NCBI GenBank assembly: GCA_937896105.1
Contig: CALBKR010000063.1
Span: 1 to 5,628, forward strand
Direction: 5' to 3'
Origin: an uncultured Bacteroidales bacterium
Lineage (GTDB): Bacteria; Bacteroidota; Bacteroidia; Bacteroidales; Bacteroidaceae
DNA: 5,628 bases
Part shown: piece by piece, positions 1 to 4,985 of the stretch
How the letters are laid out: each line of letters opens with the position of its first letter
How positions within the stretch are numbered: the first letter of the stretch is position 1
Made by a program: the position numbers and the translations under genes
Notes under the pieces: model-generated
Told to the model about the DNA's origin: nothing
The model's input: only the letters and a program-made list of their open reading frames with translations
The model's database searches: none

Positions 1-324
1 CGTGCCGCACTCGACACAATACGCCCACAGCGCCAGGAGTGGAAGATTACCATCGACCCCGCAACCAACCGTTACAAAATTATCAATCTTGAAGATGGAC
101 GCTACCTGAACGAAAAGGGGACTTTCACGGTAAGTGACGAGACCAACCCATACGAACCTGTCTGGCACACATATGAGATAACCCTGCTTGCCAACGGCAA
201 ATATGCTATACAGAACAGTGGCAGCGCCGGTACAAAATTCTGGACAGTGAGCGGTACACGCGTGCAGCAGAGTACTTCGAGTGAAGCCCTGCCCGACAAG
301 TACATATTCGATATCGTGCCATTG
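1..324 (+). repeat. Beta-trefoil-like protein repeat, copy 1 (partial)
   Basis: This segment encodes the first visible copy of the tandem unit. Landmarks are QEW then ITID (codons 12-18), YKI (25-27), DGRYLNE (32-38), a VWHTYEITLL segment, YAIQNSG, WTVSGTRV and a closing YIFDIVPL (101-108). Each landmark has a counterpart in copy 2 about 145 codons later. The start of this copy, matching 'YYIMDGNRYL' in copy 2, lies before the window. Confidence 0.75.
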
Positions 325-987
325 GGCGGAGAAGTGAATGAACCGCTCATCGACCCGAGCGAGGCTTATTATATAATGGATGGCAACCGCTACCTCACCA
401 ACAACAATGTAAATGGAAGCGGCGGAACACCCACATTCAAGGAGATAGAGGAGCCGGGCGAAGCACAAGAGTGGACGATAACAGTCGACACCGGCTACAA
501 GAACTGCTACAAGATAACCAGCAAGGCAGATGGCAGATACCTTAACGAGTATGGAGTTTTCGGAACCAACCAGTACTATGGAGACTGGAACACATACCTT
601 TTGACAACAATGGACAATCTGTGGTCGGTAATGTGGACACAATCGGCAACCAAGAACGGTGCACAATATATCGTTGTATCGGGCGAGCGGCTCGAAGCAA
701 AGAACATTGCACACAGTGAAAGCTACACCGTAAAGCTCATAAGGAAAGGGAGCGACACGTCAATCGACGACATTGCCGCCGACAAAGAAGTCTTTGAGGT
801 TTCAAACGGCTACATCACCACAGGAAACGACTTTACATCAATAGCTATATACACCCTCGAGGGCAAGCTGCTACGCAAGAGCAACGGCAACAGGGTTTCA
901 TTGGCAGGCTTGCCACGACATAGGCTATACATAGTGTCAGCCATAGGGCACAACACAGCCTGCAGCTACAAATTCCTGATAAAGTAA
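1..987 (+). CDS. Secreted protein with tandem ricin-type beta-trefoil-like units and C-terminal sorting domain (5' truncated)
   Basis: The frame is open from the first base and ends in TAA at 985-987, so 328 residues are visible and the start lies upstream of the window. The GTG at 247 is internal and not a credible start, because the homologous repeat runs straight through it. Two copies of one unit are seen. Copy 1 (residues 1-108, incomplete) has QEW at 12-14 and DGRYLNE at 32-38. Copy 2 (about 121-250) has QEW at 156-158 and DGRYLNE at 177-183. The QxW motif, the repeated 'Y.I...dGrYL' pattern and three subdomains per unit resemble ricin B-type beta-trefoils, which often bind carbohydrate. 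Binding here is inference. A linker (SIDDIAADKEV, about 254-264) leads to residues 265-328, which resemble a type IX secretion C-terminal domain: 'IAIYTLEGKLL', 'VSLAGL', 'LYIV' and terminal 'YKFLIK'. The protein is therefore probably exported to the cell surface or medium. The ligand is unknown. Family assignment is by motif only. Confidence 0.8.
   Translation, partial: RAALDTIRPQRQEWKITIDPATNRYKIINLEDGRYLNEKGTFTVSDETNPYEPVWHTYEITLLANGKYAIQNSGSAGTKFWTVSGTRVQQSTSSEALPDKYIFDIVPLGGEVNEPLIDPSEAYYIMDGNRYLTNNNVNGSGGTPTFKEIEEPGEAQEWTITVDTGYKNCYKITSKADGRYLNEYGVFGTNQYYGDWNTYLLTTMDNLWSVMWTQSATKNGAQYIVVSGERLEAKNIAHSESYTVKLIRKGSDTSIDDIAADKEVFEVSNGYITTGNDFTSIAIYTLEGKLLRKSNGNRVSLAGLPRHRLYIVSAIGHNTACSYKFLIK
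361..750 (+). repeat. Beta-trefoil-like protein repeat, copy 2
   Basis: This is the complete second copy. Subdomain 1 runs from YYIMDGNRYL (codons 123-132) to QEWTITV (156-162). Subdomain 2 runs from CYKI (169-172) through DGRYLNE (177-183) to DWNTYLLTT. Subdomain 3 has LWSVMW, YIVVSGERL and YTVKLIRK (242-249). The three-part internal symmetry is what suggests a beta-trefoil. The copies have diverged at many positions, so this is an old duplication. Confidence 0.75.
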
Positions 988-1043
988 GAAACACCAATAA
1001 ACGTTTGTCGGCAAACTCTGCACAAGCATAAAAACGTAGAAGC

Positions 1044-1061
1044 TGTTGATAAGTATCGACA
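1044..1061. promoter_or_regulatory. Putative operator: imperfect palindrome resembling DnaA boxes
   Basis: The sequence TGTTGATA-AG-TATCGACA has two 8-base arms that match as an inverted repeat at 7 of 8 positions, around a 2-base spacer. A third copy of the half-site, TGTCGATA, is at 1098-1105 and is an exact reverse complement of the right arm. Read on the minus strand, the left arm is TTATCAACA (1044-1052), one mismatch from the DnaA box TTATCCACA. The other two half-sites match that box at 7 of 9. It could serve DnaA, a ParA/ParB autoregulator or an unrelated dimeric repressor; the sequence does not decide. Confidence 0.4.
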
Positions 1062-1091
1062 TATTTTTAATAGCCAACGAACTTTTTTTAC

Positions 1092-1099
1092 TACCTTTG
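1092..1099 (+). promoter_or_regulatory. Candidate Bacteroidota -7 box (upstream)
   Basis: TACCTTTG fits the Bacteroidota primary sigma -7 consensus TAnnTTTG exactly. A T-rich stretch at 1064-1068 lies 23 bases upstream, where the -33 TTTG/TTG element would be expected, but it lacks the G. Transcription would begin a few bases after the box and give a leader of roughly 70-75 bases before parA. The half-site TGTCGATA (1098-1105) overlaps its 3' edge, so a bound protein could block it. Confidence 0.5.
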
Positions 1100-1106
1100 T
1101 CGATAT

Positions 1107-1114
1107 TATATTTG
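1107..1114 (+). promoter_or_regulatory. Candidate Bacteroidota -7 box (downstream)
   Basis: TATATTTG also fits TAnnTTTG exactly and sits 15 bases after the first box. A run of seven T at 1083-1089 is the only -33-like sequence at a plausible distance. It may be an alternative or second start for the same operon; only one of the two need be real. Confidence 0.4.
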
Positions 1115-1122
1115 GGGTAATG

Positions 1123-1140
1123 TCTTTTTTTAAAAAAAGA
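1123..1140. repeat. Perfect 18-bp T/A palindrome in the parA leader
   Basis: TCTTTTTTTAAAAAAAGA is a perfect inverted repeat: seven T followed by seven A, closed by TC/GA. It ends 39 bases before the parA ATG and lies downstream of both candidate -7 boxes, so it would be transcribed. A hairpin of A-U pairs would be weak. It lacks the GC stem of an intrinsic terminator. It might affect DNA shape, transcript slippage or leader folding. Confidence 0.5.
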
Positions 1141-1179
1141 TGTGCTATCCCGAGTGTTTTCATTAACAATTAAGACAAA

Positions 1180-1944
1180 ATGAGTAAAATAATAGCACTG
1201 GCAAACCAGAAAGGCGGTGTAGGCAAGACCACTACAGCAATAAACCTTGCGGCATCGCTTGCTGCCTTTGAGAAAAAAGTACTGGTAATCGACGCCGACC
1301 CGCAGGCAAATGCCTCATCGGGACTCGGCATAGACATAAGAGAGATTGAAAGCTCCATCTACGAATGCCTTATAAACAAGGCTATTGCAGAGGAGAGCAT
1401 AAAGCCAACAAGCGTAAAGGGACTCGACATCATACCATCCCACATCGACCTTGTGGGTGCCGAGATAGAGATGCTCGACCTGCCGAACAGAGAGAAGATA
1501 ATGCGCGAGGCTCTCGCACCGATAAAGGAGAGATACGACTACATCCTCATCGACTGCTCACCATCGCTTGGCCTCATCACGGTAAACTCACTCACAGCCG
1601 CCGATTCGGTAATCATACCTGTACAATGCGAATACTTTGCGCTCGAGGGTATCAGCAAGCTGCTCAACACAATCAAGATAATAAAATCGAACCTGAACCC
1701 CACACTTGACATCGAGGGATTCCTGCTTACCATGTTCAACTCGCGCCTGCGATTGAGCAACCAGGTCTACAACGAGGTAAAGAAGCACTTCAGGGAGTTG
1801 GTATTCAACACAGTGATACAGCGTAATATCCGCCTTGGCGAGGCTCCGAGTATGGGCATCCCCGCATTGATGTACGATGCTGAATCTACCGGAGCAAAGA
1901 ACTACCTGGCACTGGCCGAGGAAATCATAAACAGAAACAACTGA
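1180..1944 (+). CDS. parA: Chromosome-partitioning ATPase ParA (Soj family)
   Basis: This is a 254-residue ParA/MinD-type ATPase, the usual size of short chromosomal Soj proteins. The deviant Walker A is KGGVGKT at residues 11-17, with signature lysine K11 and P-loop K16. Walker A' is VIDADPQAN (36-44) with D40, and Walker B is YILIDCSP (121-128) with D125. R189 and R191 in 'FNSRLRL' sit where Soj proteins carry basic residues used for DNA binding. There is no N-terminal helix-turn-helix, which argues against a plasmid P1/F-type ParA. By family knowledge, the ATP-bound dimer binds the nucleoid and ParB stimulates hydrolysis, which drives origin separation. ATG 1180 follows an A-rich leader, normal for Bacteroidota, and places the P-loop at the standard distance from the start. 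It is the first gene of the operon and ends 1 base before parB. All key residues are present. Confidence 0.96.
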   Translation: MSKIIALANQKGGVGKTTTAINLAASLAAFEKKVLVIDADPQANASSGLGIDIREIESSIYECLINKAIAEESIKPTSVKGLDIIPSHIDLVGAEIEMLDLPNREKIMREALAPIKERYDYILIDCSPSLGLITVNSLTAADSVIIPVQCEYFALEGISKLLNTIKIIKSNLNPTLDIEGFLLTMFNSRLRLSNQVYNEVKKHFRELVFNTVIQRNIRLGEAPSMGIPALMYDAESTGAKNYLALAEEIINRNN

Positions 1945-1945
1945 A

Positions 1946-2830
1946 ATGGCAAAACAGAAATTCACACTCGGACGCGGACTTGACGCGCTTATTTCGACCG
2001 AAGCTGTACGCACAGCCGGGTCATCGTCAATCGGAGAGATAGAGATTGGCAAGATATTCGCAAACCCGAACCAGCCACGACGCGACTTCAACGAAGAGGC
2101 GTTGCAGGAACTTGCCGACTCGATAAAGGAGCTTGGGGTGATACAACCCATCACACTGCGTAAGATGGAGGACGAGACCTACCAGATAATAGCCGGCGAG
2201 AGACGTTTCCGCGCATCACAGCTTGCAGGCAAGAGCACCATACCTGCATATATATTGAAGGCTGACGACGAGGACACGATGGAGATGGCGCTTATCGAGA
2301 ACATCCAGCGCGAAGACCTGAACCCCCTTGAGATAGCATTGGCTTACCAGCAGCTCATCGAGCAGCACAACCTCTCACAGGAGCAGCTCAGCAAGCGTGT
2401 AGGCAAGGGACGTGCCACCATCGCCAATTCGCTTCGCCTTTTGAAGTTGCCTGCAGTAATACAGGTGGCGCTCAAGGAGAAGAGTATTGATATGGGGCAC
2501 GCAAAGGCACTGCTGTCACTCGATTCGCACAGCGAACAGATAAGGCTGTTCCACGAGATTGAGAAGAACAACTACTCGGTACGCGAAGTCGAGGAGATGG
2601 TGCGACACATAAAGGAGGGAGAGCAACCCCAAGTGACTGCACAGAAAAAGGTTGCTGACAAAAAGCAGGATGCCGTGTACCACCAGCTCAAGAAACAACT
2701 TACCAACTTTTTCCAGACACCGGTGCAGATGACCTGCTCGGCAAAAGGAAGCGGCAAGATAAGCATAAAGTTCAAGAACGAAAAGGAACTCGAACGTATA
2801 ATATCAATTTTCGACAGGCTGAACAAATAA
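1946..2830 (+). CDS. parB: Chromosome-partitioning protein ParB (Spo0J family, CTPase clamp)
   Basis: This 294-residue protein is a full-length ParB. The N-terminal LGRGLDALI (8-16) is the conserved ParA-stimulating peptide. The ParB/Srx domain follows with NPNQPR (40-45), GVIQPI (64-69), the CTP-binding GERRFRAS (84-91) and ENIQREDLNP (118-127). A helix-turn-helix lies at about 143-164 (LSQEQLSKRVGKGRATIANS), the parS-reading module. A charged linker (about 230-245) leads to the C-terminal dimerisation domain, ending 'IISIFDRLNK'. By family knowledge, ParB loads at parS, closes as a CTP-dependent sliding clamp, spreads along DNA and activates ParA; it also recruits SMC in many bacteria. The ATG is 1 base after the parA stop, so the two are very likely co-translated. 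No complete parS was found in the window; a half-match inside this gene is discussed separately. Confidence 0.96.
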   Translation: MAKQKFTLGRGLDALISTEAVRTAGSSSIGEIEIGKIFANPNQPRRDFNEEALQELADSIKELGVIQPITLRKMEDETYQIIAGERRFRASQLAGKSTIPAYILKADDEDTMEMALIENIQREDLNPLEIALAYQQLIEQHNLSQEQLSKRVGKGRATIANSLRLLKLPAVIQVALKEKSIDMGHAKALLSLDSHSEQIRLFHEIEKNNYSVREVEEMVRHIKEGEQPQVTAQKKVADKKQDAVYHQLKKQLTNFFQTPVQMTCSAKGSGKISIKFKNEKELERIISIFDRLNK

Positions 2831-2839
2831 TTATCGGAG

Positions 2840-3610
2840 GTGAGGAACAATTGGTTTACATACAAACTGTTGGCATTTGCCGCAATACTGTTCTTTGCGA
2901 CAGGCGCCCTTGCGCAGAGCAATGAACAGCCCGCCAAGCTCCTGAAGACAGGCAGCACCCTCAAGGACACGCTTGTGATAAAGGAGAATGTGGCATTCGC
3001 CATTGACACCCTCGCTCTGGACAGCACATACAGGGAAATAACCGGCTCAATGACAGGAGCAAGACCTGACAGCCTTGTAACAGCCGGCAACAACCCTGCA
3101 CAGGGCGGCCTGAAGCTAAGGAAGCCCGACCCTATGAAAGCCACCTGGCTCGCATTGGTTATTCCCGGAGGCGGACAGATATATAACCGCAAGTTCTGGA
3201 AACTGCCAATTGTATATGGCGGATTTGTCGGCTGCCTGTATGCATACAATTGGAACGGCCAAATGTACAAGGACTACCGGCAGGCATACCTGGACATAAT
3301 GGACAGCGACCCGAACACCGACTCCTACAAGGATTTCTTCAGGCCGGGATATGATTACGAAGGCAACAAGGAGTACTTGAAGGAGGTTTTCAAGAAGAGA
3401 AAAGACCGTTACCGCCGCTGGCGCGACCTGAGTATCTTTGCTTTCATCGGTGTATATGCCGTCTCGGTAATCGATGCATACGTGGATGCGCAGCTCTCCA
3501 ATTTCGACATCAGCGAGGATATACACCTGAGTATTGAACCGCAGATAATAAACGACCGGCGACTGGACAACAACGACTATTACGGACTGAACCTGAACAT
3601 AACATTCTGA
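2840..3610 (+). CDS. DUF5683-type exported envelope protein
   Basis: The protein has 256 residues and no known biochemical role. GTG 2840 is chosen because the frame is closed by the parB stop at 2828-2830 and only this start gives a full signal peptide: a basic, polar start, a hydrophobic core (10-22) and an ALA-Q cleavage site after residue 25. Residues 26-93 look disordered. The recognisable domain begins at RKPDPMKA (94-101) and contains PGGGQIYNRKFWKLP (109-123), the hallmark of DUF5683 proteins. A hydrophobic segment follows (124-138). Next come a long charged stretch rich in Tyr, Lys and Arg (about 139-196), a second hydrophobic segment (197-211) and VIDAYVDAQL (210-219). The C-terminus 'YGLNLNITF' ends in Phe with alternating hydrophobics, like an outer-membrane strand, but the protein seems too small for a barrel. 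It probably sits in the inner membrane or periplasm. It lies between parB (9 bases) and the transglycosylase (6 bases), so an envelope role linked to growth or division is plausible but inferred. Confidence 0.88.
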   Translation: MRNNWFTYKLLAFAAILFFATGALAQSNEQPAKLLKTGSTLKDTLVIKENVAFAIDTLALDSTYREITGSMTGARPDSLVTAGNNPAQGGLKLRKPDPMKATWLALVIPGGGQIYNRKFWKLPIVYGGFVGCLYAYNWNGQMYKDYRQAYLDIMDSDPNTDSYKDFFRPGYDYEGNKEYLKEVFKKRKDRYRRWRDLSIFAFIGVYAVSVIDAYVDAQLSNFDISEDIHLSIEPQIINDRRLDNNDYYGLNLNITF

Positions 3611-3616
3611 CAAACG

Positions 3617-4981
3617 ATGCAAAAGATAACTGCAACAATATTCACCATCGCCACACTGGCCATGCTGCACTCGTGCAGCCTTTTCCAGAGTATTTCAAAG
3701 CCATCCGGGAAAAGCAACGACGAGGCAATGATTGACACAATATGGATACGATATACAGAACCAAGTACCATTGCTACGGATATGAGGTACGAGGTCGATA
3801 TCGACACAACCATAAACTACAACTATGCTTTCGAGATTCCCGAGAGCATGAACGCCGACATCGACAGCCTGCTCAACAGCTGGCAAGCCCGCAACCTGCA
3901 AAAAAAGCTCGACAACAATGCGCCTAAAGAGATAAAGAACATAACAGACACTATGTATGCCAAGCGCTTGGCAAGCCTGCCCACAATTGTCAGGATGCCA
4001 TACAACAATATGGTGCGTGCCTGCATAGACCGGTACACAAAGAAAGGGCGCTCACAGGTATCATATATGCTTGGCATCTCAGAGTTCTACTTTCCGCTCA
4101 TCGAAGAGGAGATAAACCGTCTCGGTGTTCCCAACGAGTTGAAGTACCTGCCTATCATTGAATCGGCACTCAACCCCAAGGCTGCATCGAGGATGGGCGC
4201 AAAAGGTCTGTGGCAGTTCATCTTCTCGACAGGAAAGCTCTACGGGCTGAAGACGAACAACTACATCGACGAGCGTCTCGACCCTGCCAAATCGACAACA
4301 GCAGCGTTATTGTACCTCAAAGACCTTTACGATATGTTCCAGAGCTGGGAGCTTGCCATTGCCGCCTACAACTGCGGCCCCGGCAATGTAAAGAAGGCCA
4401 TCATACGCTCGGGCGGCAAGACCGATTTCTGGAAAATCTATCCCTGGTTGCCACGCGAGACACGCGGATACCTGCCCGGCTTCATCGCCGCAAGCTACAT
4501 TATGACATTCTACGAGGACCACGGCATCAGCCCGATGGAGCCGAGCATACCCATCACCACCGATACGGTACACGTAAACAGGAACCTGCATTTCAAACAG
4601 ATTGTAGAGGTCTGCGGCACCGATATCGACGAGATAAGAGCCCTGAACCCACAATATCTCAAGGATATCATCCCGGGCGAAAACGAGACATACGTGCTTC
4701 GCCTCACCAACAAGATGATAACAAAATTCGTCGAGAACGAGGATACCATATACAAACATAACGCCGACAAATATTTCCCGCCTGTGGACATCGCCAAGAT
4801 GCTCAAGGAGGCAAAGGAGAACAATGGTGCCGGGAACCTCATCAGGCACAAGATAAAGAACGGCGAGACACTTGGCGGCATTGCGCTGAAATACAAGGTC
4901 TCGGTCAAGCAACTTATGAAATGGAACAACCTGCGCAACTCTAACATACGCGCAGGCAAATACCTCAAGATATACAAGTGA
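3617..4981 (+). CDS. Membrane-bound lytic murein transglycosylase, MltD-like, with LysM
   Basis: This 454-residue lipoprotein should cut the glycan strands of peptidoglycan to leave 1,6-anhydro-MurNAc ends. The first 20 residues form a lipoprotein signal with lipobox LHSC and acylated C20; His at -2 is unusual. After a long N-terminal region, the family 1 (GH23) SLT domain spans about 165-290. The catalytic glutamate is E182 in PIIESALNP. Further motifs are GAKGLWQF (194-201), AAYNCGPGNV (249-258) and the ETRGYLPGF segment, all as expected for MltD-type enzymes. A degenerate LysM-like segment (316-365, 'HFKQIVEVCGTDIDEIRALNP') precedes a clear C-terminal LysM (about 410-454, 'KIKNGETLGGIALKYKVS'), which binds peptidoglycan. 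The protein is probably anchored in the outer membrane facing the periplasm. ATG 3617 is 6 bases after the DUF5683 gene and 4 bases separate its stop from rel. All catalytic landmarks are intact. The symbol mltD is commonly used, but orthology to the E. coli enzyme is not shown. Confidence 0.94.
   Translation: MQKITATIFTIATLAMLHSCSLFQSISKPSGKSNDEAMIDTIWIRYTEPSTIATDMRYEVDIDTTINYNYAFEIPESMNADIDSLLNSWQARNLQKKLDNNAPKEIKNITDTMYAKRLASLPTIVRMPYNNMVRACIDRYTKKGRSQVSYMLGISEFYFPLIEEEINRLGVPNELKYLPIIESALNPKAASRMGAKGLWQFIFSTGKLYGLKTNNYIDERLDPAKSTTAALLYLKDLYDMFQSWELAIAAYNCGPGNVKKAIIRSGGKTDFWKIYPWLPRETRGYLPGFIAASYIMTFYEDHGISPMEPSIPITTDTVHVNRNLHFKQIVEVCGTDIDEIRALNPQYLKDIIPGENETYVLRLTNKMITKFVENEDTIYKHNADKYFPPVDIAKMLKEAKENNGAGNLIRHKIKNGETLGGIALKYKVSVKQLMKWNNLRNSNIRAGKYLKIYK
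4562..4711 (+). other. Degenerate LysM-like segment of the transglycosylase
   Basis: Residues 316-365 have the LysM layout: an opening strand 'VHVNRNLHFKQIVEVC', the 'DIDEIRALNP' helix and a closing 'YVLRL' strand. The usual 'GDTLWSIA' is replaced by 'NLHFKQIV'. Middle LysM repeats of this kind are common in MltD-like proteins and may be weak peptidoglycan binders or spacers. Confidence 0.6.
4844..4978 (+). other. C-terminal LysM domain of the transglycosylase
   Basis: Residues about 410-454 match the LysM consensus: 'HKIKNGETLGGIALKYKVS' followed by 'LMKWNNL' and 'IRAGKYLKI'. LysM domains bind the N-acetylglucosamine part of peptidoglycan and would hold the enzyme on its substrate. Confidence 0.9.
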
Positions 4982-4985
4982 CGTG

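Larger units (their letters stand above)
988..1179. other. AT-rich intergenic region upstream of parA
   Basis: This 192-bp stretch is the only gap of any size in the window. It holds a weak hairpin just after the upstream gene (GTTTG/CAAAC, 1003-1016), an imperfect palindrome (1044-1061), a repeated half-site (1098-1105), two candidate -7 boxes (1092-1099 and 1107-1114) and a T/A palindrome (1123-1140). No credible small gene or structural RNA is seen on either strand. It most likely contains the promoter and control sites of the parA-to-rel operon. Confidence 0.75.

Noticed and set aside
247..987. A shorter gene starting at GTG 247
   Set aside because: The frame is open upstream to base 1 and the upstream residues are homologous to the second repeat, so GTG 247 is an internal codon of a truncated gene.
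1003..1016. Hairpin GTTTG-TCGG-CAAAC as terminator of the upstream gene
   Set aside because: The stem has only 5 pairs and no T run follows, so an intrinsic terminator is not supported on either strand.
1040..1140. A replication origin (DnaA-box-like sites plus AT-rich DNA)
   Set aside because: Only one near-consensus box is present, no dnaA gene is in view, and the region is short and better explained as a promoter. GC skew over the whole genome would be needed.
3433..3440. TATCTTTG within the DUF5683 gene as an internal promoter for the transglycosylase and rel
   Set aside because: It matches TAnnTTTG but lies in coding sequence with no TTG-type -33 element at the right distance. Such 8-mers occur by chance.
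4210..4761. Plus-strand open frame of 183 codons inside the transglycosylase gene
   Set aside because: It lies in another frame over the catalytic domain and its translation is low-complexity, rich in Arg and His, without any known motif.
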